Notes: a model not told the origin generated them from the sequence alone. Counted from the first letter of the stretch, positions 1-11,317 are shown. The stretch is DNA of 64,000 bases from Heliocidaris tuberculata (GCA_025618425.1 CM046852.1:4424816-4488815); one strand, 5' to 3'. A program made the numbers and translations.

Positions 1-1013
1 TCTTTGGAGTTGGGCTTAACAACTTATCTTTTTTTGTAAGACATATATACTCTTATGCTGTTCTGGCTGCCCAAACTATGTTTGGATGACTTTAGTTCAC
101 AGCCCGTTGAATCTCGCGAATGAGTGACACAACCTTTTAATATATCTGCGACAATTCTGAAGCCGAATTCAGACAAGTGTAGATTTTTATCACGTGATTC
201 CGAAAACTCATGATGTATGGTCCGCCAAACATCGCCTTATTTCTCTATTCATACGTCACCAGCTTATAAACAACAATGAATTTGACTTATATAAATAATA
301 ATGAAAAATTCTTTTGATTTAATATCAGAGAAAAATTTGGTACTAAGGAGACTCACTGTGATTTTTTTCCAGTCGGGTTGATCGGTTTTTTTTTTCCGTC
401 GCAAGGGCATCTGAGGACCCATTCCCACGGAACTGCAACACACTGTTATTTGCTTCTTGTTTGTTCACTGTTGTTGGTTTTTATCTCTCCAACCAAACAT
501 AAATACCGACCGAAAAAGGTGAAATCGGCATTGTTTTGCCCCTATAAAAGCCAGCAAAACTAGGTCAGCCATTGACCCCAGACGGGGTTAAGTCCTGATG
601 CGATGTTGGTCTCGCTTTCTCTGTTTTTGAGTCTCGTCCAAACATCCCTGTCCGAGATTAAGAGCTTTATTTGTTGCTAAAGTAACATTAACTCACATCG
701 CACCACATACACAAGATGTTATTGCACTTACACATGCTATATGCAGGGAAATCTGTCTATGGCATTGTGAGGGTTAATGGATGATGTAAAGGTGTTGTTG
801 TCTCGGCTCTCGTTGGTCTAATCTCTATTCTTCGTTTCGACAGCCTGTTGTCGTATTTTCGCAGTTCGAATGCCGAATGTTTTGAGAACATGTGCAGACG
901 ACATAAAAATATGTAGACTCTCAAATGGCCTTCATCTAGTACATGAACGTATGTGTACATAATAATTACCAATGGCGTAGCATGGGCTGAGACATTGACG
1001 GGGCACTGGTGTC
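1..1013. other. Unassigned AT-rich non-coding DNA
   Basis: I see no gene, RNA or repeat I can name here. The longest open frames are 61-71 codons and lack any domain-like pattern. The last part (about 970-1013) reads AATGGCGTAGCATGGGC. That resembles the GGCGTA-type ends of short inverted-repeat elements found elsewhere in the window, but no opposite end is visible. Confidence 0.5.
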
Positions 1014-1361
1014 GGGGGGGGGGGGGAGGGGGGTGGTCTTACTTGGTAACTATGTTACATGAAATGCGGAATAGCAAGACCATTGAGTGAGGGGATGAGC
1101 TGTGAGGCGTCGTATCTTTTTTCACCTTCCCTTCCCCCCTTCCTTCCCCATTTCTTTCCTTCTGTGATTTCCCCTTTGTGTGTGTGGGGGGGGGGGGGGG
1201 GCACGTGAGGTGCATGCTGACTGGGTTCGTGACGTATGATTACAATTATGCGTATCTTTGGTCCAGTGGGTCTAATTGGGGGGGGGGCATTTATACAAAG
1301 AGGAAAGTTTGGGAGGGGTGTTCGCTCCCTCCCAAAGGCAGAGAGAGAGAGAGAGAGAGAG
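1014..1361. repeat. Poly-G runs and (GA)n microsatellite cluster
   Basis: Poly-G tracts lie at 1014-1033 (one A interruption), 1186-1201 (16 G) and 1278-1287, followed by (GA)n at 1341-1361. The open frames on both strands here only read through these simple repeats and are not genes. Confidence 0.85.
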
Positions 1362-1879
1362 CAAAGTGGATGGGAGGCTGGAATAGAGCGATAAATTTGA
1401 TAGAAATTTTGATACGCTCTTTCGTAAATAAGAGCGGTGTGTGGGCTTTATTCCTTCACAAATATCGGTGACAATTTCACACAAATAAAACTATAAAATA
1501 TTTGAATCGAATCCAACGTAATCCAAAACATAAAAGATGCAATACACAAACTTGTCAGTTTTATAGTTTATAAAATTGTCTTCAGAAACGACAGGAAACG
1601 GCCACGAGTTCAGAGATTCAGAGAGAGAGAGAGAGAGAGAGAGAACGAATAATCAGGATAATGGCATTCCGAACCGTATCTATAGGGAATTAGTTAGAGA
1701 TATGATTGTCTAGTAGAAAGAAAGTGCAACTCAGGAATAGATATACATTAACCCACTGCCTATGGGAACCGGGAGGTCCCTGTATTAACCCTATGGGAAT
1801 GAGAAAATTCAGTAGTCAACATGTTAAAAACAAACACACAAACGAATGAAACTTAAAATGTATGTTAGTAGTGCTTGTA
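1362..1879. other. Non-coding stretch with (GA)n and TTAA-bounded CCCACTG motif
   Basis: (GA)n occupies about 1621-1644. At 1748-1788 a short segment lies between two TTAA sites and begins CCCACTG. The same CCCACTG terminus appears next to TTAA at 33046-33056 in inverse orientation, so this may be a remnant of one short TTAA-inserting family. Nothing else is recognised. Confidence 0.4.
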
Positions 1880-2180
1880 GCACACGAGGCCTTATTTTGA
1901 TTGCGTCATTGCTTGCGCTAGTCAGGTCTATGACGATGGCAATAAGCGCATGCGCCAGTGATTTTTTTTGTATTTTCAGGGCCCCATGGAAGATCAACTT
2001 TTGTTGAATGGGCTACCCTGATGAAATATCAATAAATAAATAAATAAATAAAAATTCAATGCAATGTTTGCTTTGATCATTTTCATTCGATTTATGTACC
2101 AGTCTCTCACATGGCTAGTCAAAGACTGCATCAGTTGCTGACGCAGTCCTTTACGTCAGGCAACTGAGGCCTCATTGTGC
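1880..2180. mobile_element. GAGGCCTC-ended inverted-repeat element, copy A
   Basis: The left end reads CACACGAGGCCT and the right end, reverse-complemented, reads GCACAATGAGGCCTC. The ends therefore form degenerate terminal inverted repeats. The interior contains GCATGCGCCAGTGATT and later GCAATGTTTGC, then a conserved right part (TAGTCAAAGAC, GCAGTCC, ACGTCA). Two further copies lie near 10290-10630 and 38590-38820. A retroposon tail at about 1962-2052 interrupts this copy. There is no coding capacity, so a non-autonomous DNA transposon is the likeliest class; the superfamily is not determined. Confidence 0.55.
1962..2053 (+). mobile_element. LINE-type 3' end with (AAAT)n tail
   Basis: The segment has GGGCCCCATGGAAGATCAAC, then a short hairpin-prone part (GGGCTACCCTG) and ends in (AATA)n at about 2029-2053. 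A related sequence with CCCTATGGAAACCAACTTTTG and an AATAAATTAATAAAT tail lies at 40993-41075. Two dispersed copies with the same end and an A-rich tandem tail are typical of 5'-truncated non-LTR retrotransposons or their SINE partners. The exact 5' boundary is uncertain. Confidence 0.5.
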
Positions 2181-3174
2181 AGCAGGCATTATTCAATACA
2201 ATGTTTAAATCGTTCATCGTTCCTTCTCTTTTTGTACATGTATGATGAAACTCAAACGTCAAATGGCGCGTCAAAGAGCAAGCCTGTCTCTGAAGCTGTA
2301 CTACGTCAACAAAATGGCGAATCGTGTGCACAGTGAAAAGAAATAAGACGAGGCTGAATATTTTTTTCTTCTTATTTTAATATTTTTCTTGAACTTGAGT
2401 TTACACTAATTCCTCACTTCGTTATCGAAACTATCTGCACGGCAAGTATGTGAGCGAGGTGGATACAAATTGAATGCGACTCGAATCACATTGTGAGGTT
2501 TAGCAAATTTAGATTCGAAGGGGGATAAGACAATTTTGGTAGACTTCTTCGCATTTCCGCTAGGCCTGTATGTCTACCGGGCAACGCCAGTCACATTTCA
2601 TCTGTTTAGGTAGCGAAGATGCAGCCTGTTGCGTCAGTAAAATTTTAAAGAATAAGTGGTGCAAAAAAGGCACGAAACTTGGGGAGTGTGTTACGGTCAA
2701 ATTTGCGATAATGCGATCAATCTCTATTTGAGATAATACGTTGATTACATTACGGCGTCTTTCGCTGTAGATGCGAGGAGAGTAGGGTTTAAATGCCCCT
2801 TTATTCTTATTGTGTACACATTTTTTCTTGGAGTCACAATCGTTCACCTTTTCATTAACTGTTACATATTCCTATGTAGTGATTGAGATGTTGGCCACGT
2901 GACATTGCGTCATTAATCGCCATCAATGCCGATTCAATCTATATCGCGGACAGCGGTTTCTCTTCATAACCTTCATCCCGCATGGATGCAATTTAGCCAC
3001 GATTTTTGTTTGCCTGTATAACCAGATGAAGCTGTTTTTATATTCATTCAATATGAATAATGTAACACAACCAACACATAAAGTGAGATAACAAAATATA
3101 CTCTCATTATCTTAAGTTTTTAGAAGAAGGAACAGAATCGGACTTCACGCAGTCGACATCGTTTGATACTTAAG
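2181..3174. other. Unassigned non-coding DNA
   Basis: I see nothing recognisable. A 95-codon minus-strand frame ending near 2560 has no domain-like pattern and no convincing exon signals. Confidence 0.4.
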
Positions 3175-3290
3175 TTCAAGGGCAATCAAACATATGAAGA
3201 AAGAATGAAAAATTAGAGAAAAAAATTTGGTGAAAGTTTAAAAGCAATCGGATAAACATTGAGGAATTTTTACTTCAAAAGTAACATGGT
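3175..3290 (+). repeat. Single arm of a GGGCAATC-type inverted-repeat element
   Basis: TTCAAGGGCAATCAAAC is followed by GAAAGTTTAAAAGCAATCGG. This parallels the left arm of the complete element at 43416-44003 (AAAGGGCAATCC, then GAAAGTTTGAAAGAAATCAG). No opposite arm is apparent nearby, so this is a truncated or solo copy. Confidence 0.4.
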
Positions 3291-4497
3291 TTTCCATTCT
3301 TAGTTGATATAACCTAGGAGGTACGAGGCTCTGTCCTCATCCAGACCGTTGCTCGCGTCGCACTCATAACTTCAGCCTTCAGCTGGCAACTTGCGTTTCC
3401 TGTGCCGAATTACGAGCAGAATTTGATCGTCCAAATCAAGGAGACGCAAGCTAAATAACAAATCCAGTTCAATATTTAAGAAACAGTTCCACTGGGAGAG
3501 CTAAAGCACACGCGACACCTCATTTTTTTTTCTTTTCCTCTTCGAAAATATGGCTGCCATTTAACATGTTTAACCTCTCTCATTAAGACTTTAAGTTCAC
3601 TCGACATTTATGGCAACATTTTGTATAATTTGCATGCTATAGATGCACTGTCGAGAATGGCCTACTCTTTGTTAGAACCTATTGGATGTAGTGTCTACAC
3701 AATGGTCTATATGTAAGTTTTTAATAAGTAGTATAGCCTTGTTCCGGTAATGGAGGGGGGGGGGCGTTGAATATATATTTTTATAATGCAAGTGAATATC
3801 TATGAGGGGGTAAGCCCTCTCCCATGGTGGGGGCAGTTTATCCCTTTCTTATATATATTCACCCCTTTTCTCCCCATCTGAAAATGTTATCTTTCGGCCA
3901 TTCTCTTTTCAGCCGGGGGGGGGGGGGGGGGGGTCCAAGTGTCTGCATGCCCACTGGCATTATGCCAATGATGATACTCAAGTAAATTTGGATCCATTAA
4001 TTCAATTGCACTTTCCAAGTATTCCAAGGAATATTACGTTAAGATCTCGGGACCGGTTTCCGTTTTGTCGAGTAATCATGAAATTAGAAAAGATAAGATG
4101 TTCGCTGTAATCAGAATTGAATGTTCAAATTGAAAGTTTCCTGAATTATCATATACAATGCCTTTAATTTCAATGCGCTTCGAAGTATTCTTAAACAGAA
4201 TATTCATATGGCTTGCTTGCTGAGGAGAAATAAAATCATGAGGAAGACACTCCTTCCCCTAAACCATAGCGCCACCCTTTTTCGTGTGAATGTACATATA
4301 CGTCAAAAATAGGGATTTAACTTTCATTCGACAGTCTAAGGAAACTGATTACATACTTAAGTAGCTTTTGAAAGATAATGGAATCCTTTACAAGACAAAC
4401 GGATATAGTGGTCACATTGCTACGTGAATCATATTATTTGCCACAGCTCTTCAGGTAAACAGTAATGTTCTAAACCTGATAGTACAATAATTAGTAC
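3291..4497. other. Non-coding DNA with poly-G tracts
   Basis: A 19-G run sits at 3915-3933 and a shorter one near 3757. The rest is unique-looking AT-rich sequence without a recognisable gene. Confidence 0.5.
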
Positions 4498-4885
4498 TTA
4501 AAGGAAACTTCACCCCAAAGGACACATTTACCTATTCTGAAAAAGATTTATTAGATAAATCAGATGAACTTAAAAAAATCTCACCAAAACGTATCAAAAA
4601 GCCGCGAATTACAATATTCTGAGCATAAAACAGGCCTCCCCTACGCTGTATGCGAGTCGCCATGTTCTTGAACATCCCGCGATCTTGTGACGTATATGAG
4701 GTAAAGTACGATAAAGCTTCGGTACCTTTGGTTAATTTTCCTGTACAATACATGTTATTTAAGAATAAAAATAACACTTATCCATATTGATGTAGTAATA
4801 GTAACGTTAGGGGGGGGGGGGGGTTGCATACTCATTGGCATATTGCTATTACACGTGGAGTGTATGCGCCTGATCAACAACGGTC
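4498..4885. other. Possible repeat starting TTAAAGGAAACTTCACCCC
   Basis: The start, TTAAAGGAAACTTCACCCC, resembles the TTAAAGG-type ends of other short elements here, but I could not find a matching inverted end. A poly-G run follows at 4811-4823. The 81-codon minus frame is not convincing. Confidence 0.25.
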
Positions 4886-5125
4886 ACGCAATAGCGACAA
4901 ACTGCTATTTTTAAGGGGATAGTTGAAAAGCGCTATCCTGATTGATGGTGCACTGACTTTAGTTTGAAACTGAGTTCATCCGATTCACAGACTACTGGTT
5001 ATTTCGTTGTACGAACACATTGTGCAGTAAATCATTTCATTCATAAATGAATGTGGCATTTGTTTCCTTTCTCAAGTAGTATTATTGAGTCATGCATCAT
5101 TTATATCAAATATGAGGTTAAACCC
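4886..5125 (+). repeat. Direct duplicate of the interior of the fold-back element
   Basis: From ACGCAATAGCGACAAACTGC onward this segment is a diverged direct copy of 5280-5600. Shared landmarks in the same order are ATTTCGTTGTACGAA, CAGTAAATCATTTCATTC and GTCATGCATCATTTATA. It lacks the 17-bp tandem array present in the second copy, so the array expanded after duplication or was lost here. Confidence 0.6.
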
Positions 5126-5152
5126 AGGTATTTTTAATTAGATTCTAAAAAA

Positions 5153-5680
5153 GATTTATGATTTGCGGAAACACCTTAATACTTGCACAAAATCCATGGC
5201 AGGTCATTGTATTAATTAATAGAAATCCAACATACACGACTTTGACCTAACATTTGCTATAAATGATGCATGACCCAAGACGCAATAGCGACAACTGCTA
5301 TGTTGAATGGGATAGTATTTTGAATGGGATAGTATTTTGAATGGGATAGTATTTTGAATGGGATAGTATTTTGAATGGGATAGTGGAAAAACGCTATCAT
5401 GATTGATGGTCCACTGACTTTGGTTTGAAACCGACTTTGTCTGATTCAAAGACTACTGCTTATTTCGTTGTACGAATACATCTTGCAGTAAATCATTTCA
5501 TTCATAAGTGAATGTGGCATATCCCCACTTTTTTCAAGTATTATTAAGTCATCTTGAGTCATGCATCATTTATAGCAAATGTGAGGTCAAAGCCATGTAC
5601 CTTTGATTACTATTAATTAATACAATGACCAGCCATGGATTCTTGCCAATATTTGGTGTTTCCGCAAATCATAAATCATA
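5153..5680. mobile_element. Fold-back element with about 120-bp inverted arms
   Basis: The left arm (about 5153-5275) begins GATTTATGATTTGCGGAAAC and passes through CATTGTATTAATTAAT and GCTATAAATGATGCATGAC. The right arm (about 5557-5680) is its inverse with the same landmarks in reverse order. Between them lie a tandem 17-bp array and a CGCTATC-rich core. The structure suits a non-autonomous fold-back transposon; no transposase frame is present. Confidence 0.65.
5303..5386 (+). repeat. 17-bp tandem repeat, about 4.9 copies
   Basis: The unit TTGAATGGGATAGTATT starts at 5303, 5320, 5337, 5354 and 5371. The last copy is truncated at GGGATAGTGG. Copies are essentially identical, which implies recent expansion. 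Confidence 0.9.
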
Positions 5681-5988
5681 TTAGAAGAAATGTACGAGTA
5701 TCACGAATCACTAGAACTTGGCAGTACCATTGCTGAAGAAACTTATGCAATCTCTTATTCTGCATGAAAATCTTTATGTGTGTAACAAACATTAAAAAAA
5801 AACAAAACAATACATAGTGAACGACATAATGTTGAAAAAATAGGGCGGGGGACTTGAAGGAACATACTAAACTCTGGGGGAAACAGTCCCAGAACAGCTT
5901 GAGTGAAACAAAAGAGAGAAACAACAGTACTGTCACAACTTTAATGATAAGAACGGAACGAGAAAAATGGTTACTAAAGAATAAGAGA
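5681..5988. other. Unassigned non-coding DNA
   Basis: AT-rich sequence with no recognised feature before the GA-rich tract begins. Confidence 0.4.
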
Positions 5989-6258
5989 AAGAGAGAGAGT
6001 GAGAGAGAGAAGGGGGAGAGACCGAGAGAGAGAGAGAGAGTGACAAATAGAGATGAAGAGAAAGTTTGAGGGAGAAATAAAGAGAAGAGAGAAGAAAGAG
6101 AGGAAGAATGATAGATAGAGAAAGAGAAATAAAAAGGGGGAAAATAAGTAGAGAGATAGAGAGAGAAAAAAAGAGAGAAAGATAGAGAGAAATAAAGAAG
6201 GAAAGACAGGGAAAGAAATTGAAAGGAAGAGAGAGAGAAGAGAGAGAGAGAGAGAGCA
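5989..6258. repeat. GA-rich low-complexity tract
   Basis: Almost pure purine on the plus strand: imperfect (GA)n with GAAA, GGA and GAT interruptions. Long leucine/serine-rich frames on the minus strand (up to 143 codons) result from this composition and are not genes. Confidence 0.9.
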
Positions 6259-7011
6259 CAAGAGAGATGGGTAAAGAAACCCCAGAAAAATCCAAACAGA
6301 CTTTATACTCATGATAACACCGAAGAGAAGAAAACTGGCGAGGGTAAAAACACTTCCGAACAGTAAAAAATCTGGACGACAGATTTTGGCTTCGACCAGA
6401 AACATACTCTACGTCTTGAGAAAATTATCACGACTTTCTAATTTCATACCACTCTCAATAAATCAAACTTCTGGAGATTATCCGATTAGGAACAAACAAA
6501 AATGAAAAGAAAATTCATTGAAATGTTAAATCCTTTTAAAGATCCAATCCCCACTATCCAGCATTCGCGTTAACGAGGAAACCGCGATGTCGTGCACAAC
6601 CCTTTTTCCAATGGTAACCCTATAGTCCATACTGCGCTATAACGCATTCAGGAAGGGAATATTCATCACTTGGTGACATGATCGTGCCCTTGGGAACACA
6701 CCCAAGCAGACGATTGAGTCACGGGCATTGCCAGCGAGAGATAAGAGCCCACATATTGCTTTTCTCTAACTGCTATCTGGATATATCTATTTCTGGTCGT
6801 AATTAGAATGACATGAGCGTTTTTTCAGGATTATCTCCTTCTATTTTGCCCTTTTCTCTATGTATCTTGATGGAAAACGGCACCATGGTAGAGAAATATA
6901 TTACAAGGGCGAGGTTCTAATGAACTCGGTTCAAAAGTACTATTTGATGGGTGATCAGACATTTGCCCTGCAACATTTGCTGCGATCTTATTTCGTCAAA
7001 GAAAGATATTG
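6259..7011. other. Unassigned non-coding DNA
   Basis: No recognisable gene or repeat. The sequence is of ordinary complexity between the GA tract and the 36-bp minisatellite. Confidence 0.4.
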
Positions 7012-7372
7012 GATGGGTTTTGGGTTAGTTGGAAGGTTAGGATTAAGGCTGGGTTTTAAGGTAGTTGAATGATTAGGATTAAGGCTGGGTTTAAGGTTAG
7101 ATTCATGGTTAGGATTAAGGCTGGGTTTTTTAGGTTAAGTTTAGGGTGAGGATTAAGGATGGGATTTAGGTTAAGTTCAGGGTTAGGATTAAGGCTGGGT
7201 TTTAGGTTAAGTTTAGGGTTAGGATTAAGGCTGGGATTTAGGTTAGGTTCATGGTTAGGATTAAGGCTTGGTTTTAGGTTAAGTTTAGGGTTAGGATTAA
7301 GGCTGGGTTTTAGGTAGGTTTAGAGTTAGGGTTAGGGCTTGGGTATAGTATTTGGTCTATAGGGTTAGTTAT
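7012..7372 (+). repeat. 36-bp minisatellite of telomere-like hexamers
   Basis: The GGATTAAGG landmark recurs at 7040, 7076, 7112, 7150, 7186, 7222, 7258 and 7294, so the period is 36 bp with one 38-bp step. The core is GGTTAGGATTAAGGCTGGG, followed by TTTTAGGTTAAGTTTAG. The unit reads as six degenerate TTAGGG-like hexamers. The array ends in near-perfect GTTAGGGTTAGGG (about 7325-7340). A 70-codon frame crossing it is composition-driven. Confidence 0.9.
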
Positions 7373-8158
7373 TCGGGTAGTGTTTGAAACTGACCGCGGA
7401 GAAATTTTCACCGGAGCATGCATGTGTCATACAATCATTCAATGATATTCTTCACTTTTTTAAAGGGGGGGGGGGGGGGGGGGGGGGCTATGAAGAAAAT
7501 CGATCTTACCGGTACATTGTTTAAGGAGTCTGGATCATCATAACTAAATGATATGATTTAACAATAAGAAGAAAAAAAATGAAGAAAAAACAGTCATCGA
7601 GTTAAATATTTCTCCAAAAAAAATTGATTTGTATCAAAATCTTGGCATTTTCCGAAAGTTGAAACACACTTTCCATTTTTAAAAAATCAGTGATGTACAT
7701 TAGATTCAAACACAATCAATCTTTTTTTCTTAATCAAATTAGTATTTCACTAATCATGTTTCTTTAAAGATTCATGTTCTGGCAACGTTTTCCTAGCATG
7801 TAAGAACCCTGGAAGTGCTATCACATGATTGGTGGGTTGAGATCAGAAGCAGATAGAACGTTAAATAAGTTCAAAGATTCGAGTGTAATTATATTATAAC
7901 TGAAGGGTGAATGTCATGTTATATGTGTACTTTTTAGGTGGCACACCTTCCGAACTTAGGCGTCAGTATTTTGCCTCTCGTATCAATATTTATACACAAA
8001 GATGAAACATTAAAAGAAAGAAAAAAAAAATCAAACACTGACACGCACACACAAAGAACTTGACAATATTCCAGAAATATTTCCACTATAAAATAGCCTT
8101 TTTCTTTCAACCAAATGAACAGTTTTATTGTCCAGAGAGTCCTTGCCCCCCCCCCCCC
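7373..8158. other. Non-coding DNA with long poly-G and poly-C
   Basis: A 23-G run lies at 7465-7487 and a 13-C run at 8146-8158. The rest is AT-rich and unassigned. Confidence 0.6.
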
Positions 8159-10284
8159 ACCACCACTCTCAGAAAAAAAAAACTGTCTTACATAACATTT
8201 GATTAATCAGTTATAAAATTACTTTGTATTATTGTTTCATGGTATTTTTCATCAATCGATAGCGGTTTATTGTCCACAGAGGGAAGTATAACCTCCCTGT
8301 TAAAACAACACATACACACACAAAAAAAATGTAAATAATATCGATTAAATTACTTAAATTGATTAACACATAAATGTTTACTACTTACAATTTTTTGATT
8401 ATTTATACAATTAGGCTTAAATTATTGAAAGCTATTTTCCTCAAATCACCGGGGTCATTATCCAGAACGTTCTGGAAAACCAACAACTGTCTTACACGTC
8501 AAAATTAAACCCACTCTCCCCTCTCGCTCGCACTTTGAAGTTGGCCGACTCTTACATTTTAGCAGAAGTGCGCCATGCGTGTCCTCTATCGGTATCACTT
8601 TACATCGATGGGACAGGCACTTGATACCCTATTCTTAAAACGTCCTCAACCACTTGGACCGTTTGTTTATCAATTTAACGATATTTTTTCGCATGTTTGT
8701 GAAGGTGATGATTGTATAGCGCCCCCCGTGAGGACGAAGGCGCGATCCTGATGATTAACGAATAGTATAGGGTAGAAGTATAACTTTCGCAACTTGCCTA
8801 CTAAAAATAAGACCATGTGGAGGGTATAAATGCACGCACGGATGGTTCATTTATATGGTCACGATTACTTTAAGTAAACATGTATTCTATTTATGACGAA
8901 TGGTGAGAGAAGGAGTGGCGAGAAAATGTCGAAATTTGATAACTAATATAAAACACAAAAGGACTGTACATTGAAGATAACGATTAGTATAAATAATATG
9001 TTCATGGCAAAATGTTGATAACAGTAGGAGTACCAGGTACGAGTGAAAAAAGGTCACTTATGAAGAGGGAAACACTAAAAATAAAAAGAGTTAAACACAG
9101 TTTAATTAACGATCTCATGTTACATAACAATACTAACCGAAAGACAAACTGCACAACAAATTTTATCTACAACGACATAGTAATATTATTCGATGTTTTT
9201 AATCCTTTAATGAGAGTAGTAGAATTGGTCTAAATTGTTATTTACCAAACAGTTCAAATAAATGTACTTGGTATGTTAACATTCGACAAATATTTCTAAC
9301 AGACCTACATGCTTTAGACAATATAGTACGACAGCATCGGTGAAGGCGGGAGGGGTGTACCCCACCACACCCCCATTATTCACACCCCTGTTTTTACACC
9401 CCTGTCGGGGATTTTGGCACCTCCAGTAGCTGGTAGTAATTAGGCAGATCCGAAAGCAGTACTCTCTCAGGAGTATTGGTCAAGTGCGATGTTTAACGGG
9501 TGATTTACACGCAGTAAACACCCAAGTCTCACTTAGATTGCGCGATGACAGCTGCAATAATGTTGTTTAATCGAAAATAATATTTTGGAAAATATTGGAA
9601 GCCGGGTGCATATGCATGCATCGTTATCATGGTTATGCATGTAACTTCACGCCCTCCCCTACCCCCTCTCTTGGTTTAAATTTGTCTTAACAGTTTTTAA
9701 CATGCATTAAACCATGGACCTACTAGGGAATGATTAATCAAAGACCATAATGCGTGGTATGTACCTGGTCAAGTGCTTACAGAATGCATTCCACAAGACC
9801 TGTATTAAACTTGACCCCTTCCCTACCTTGCCTTGACTTTTAAATGCAAATTGTATTTATTTTTAGTAAAATGTGTTTTCGATACCGGCAGTTTTTGACC
9901 AGTCACGTTAACACTTTCGGCATCAGGTAGGCCTACTTTTAGCACATTATTTTTTTTTACAACCCTTATTCCATTAGTAATATTGGACGCTTCAACTTTG
10001 CATGCTGGGTAAAATAATGACTTGTGGATTAGACATGATAAACACTATTCAGAACTGTCTAGTGATCTCTCTGATTGGTTGTCAATGGTAGGCAACTCGG
10101 TCTGGGGATAATCAGACTTTGTATCTATTGACAGATATCGTACTATTGCTTTAGCAAAGCATTAAAGAATATTTGTTACTCCGCTCCCAGGAGAGATACT
10201 AGGGACCCAGTCGGGGGACGTTTGCCTAGTACCTCCTTGCGTTAACAGTCCCGCGTGGCGACACTGAAGTTTTCATTGTTTCCT
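8159..10284. other. Unassigned non-coding DNA
   Basis: No gene is recognised. TATAAAT occurs at about 8825 without supporting context. About 9340-9425 is C-rich with two CACCCCTG copies and may be a fragment of a short element. The open frame at 9012-9233 (73 codons) is not convincing. Confidence 0.4.
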
Positions 10285-10630
10285 ATAGCCCGGCGCACAA
10301 GATTTCCATTGCGTCAGTAACCGCGCTAATACTACAGCCACACTGCCAAACCGACCCCACACCTACTCCATACCGACCGATTCTTGGCCATTGGTGGCAA
10401 TGTCATTTTTATTCGGTCTGTTGTCGGTCTGGCGTCGGTCTTGTTGGTGTGACTGGGGTATTATCGAGTCTGTGAAGGCTATTAACACATACGCTAGTTA
10501 TCTTAAGTATTGTCTACACTGTTCATTTTGCAATTAATTTTTTCAAACGATATCACTCTTTCATGACGCTCAAAAGACCGTACCAGTCACAGACGCGGTC
10601 CTAACGTCACCAAATGAGGCCTCGTGTAAG
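10285..10630. mobile_element. GAGGCCTC-ended inverted-repeat element, copy B
   Basis: The left part CCATTGCGTCAGTAACCGCG matches the GATTGCGTCATTGCTTGCGC part of copy A. The right part (CATACGCTAGTTATC, TGTTCATTTTGCA, GACGCGGTCC, AACGTCACC, TGAGGCCTCGTGTA) matches copies A and C. A separate 119-bp inverted-repeat element (10336-10454) sits inside it. The left terminus is degenerate. Confidence 0.5.
10336..10454. mobile_element. AGTCACAC-ended short inverted-repeat element, copy 1
   Basis: The left end AGCCACACTGCCAAACCGAC and the right end, reverse-complemented, AGTCACACCAACAAGACCGA form imperfect terminal inverted repeats. The interior contains TTCTTGGCCATTGG. A second copy lies at 41635-41735 with the same ends and the interior TCTTGGCCACT. 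At about 100-120 bp it can only be a non-autonomous element. Confidence 0.6.
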
Positions 10631-11316
10631 CCTGGCTTTGACCTCTTAAAGGTCATGTAAAGTTTTGGTAAGCCCTCAAAAACTGTTCGTCAGATTTTTT
10701 CAATTTTTGTCGATAAACAGCAAGATACTAGCAATACTAAGACACTGTGAAGATTTCGCCTCCTAAAGTTTAATATTAAACAAATAAGAGGCAAAAACTA
10801 ATTTATGTGCCGGGACAGGCACGTAAAATCCCAACAAAGGCAGCATGTGCTACACACTGTAAACACACGTGTAAAACCAATGATGAGTAGCTACACACAG
10901 TGCACACACGCTGTCTCTATGCGAAGCCCCAAGCTTGCTGTGCGGGGAGCCGTCGGGGTGGACGGGTCCTAGCATAATGGCAGTGATCAAGCATTCCTTA
11001 CAGATATTTACACTGAAATTCACCAGAAATCATAGATGGAATACCAAATGATTTTTTTTTACAGACATCTTTTGATACAAGGAGAACAACATGAGAGTGA
11101 TGAGACTATATCTAACATGTTTCTTTCCAATTTCCTTTTTGCTACCAATACTGTACATGAGCTTTAATCGGACAACAAGCCTCAAGCTCGTTCGTGCTTT
11201 AGGAAGCTTCATATGCTGATTATACCTTTATATTCCCCTCACATCAAACGTTTTCATTTTATCTTCTATATATACAAATGTATACGTTTTTGAATTATCT
11301 CCCAATCACGCTTCTA
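10631..11316. other. Unassigned non-coding DNA
   Basis: About 10646-10760 begins TTAAAGGTCATGTAAAGTTT and resembles the dispersed TTAAAGG-type repeats, but no opposite end was found. No gene is recognised. Confidence 0.35.
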
Positions 11317-11317
11317 G

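Noticed and set aside
5933..6405. Long Ser/Leu-rich minus frames (120 and 143 codons)
   Set aside because: They are translations of a GA-rich tract and have no non-repetitive protein sequence.
7012..7372. 36-bp period suggested a CRISPR-like array
   Set aside because: Units are directly abutting with no spacers, and the unit is a degenerate telomere-like minisatellite. The window is eukaryotic.
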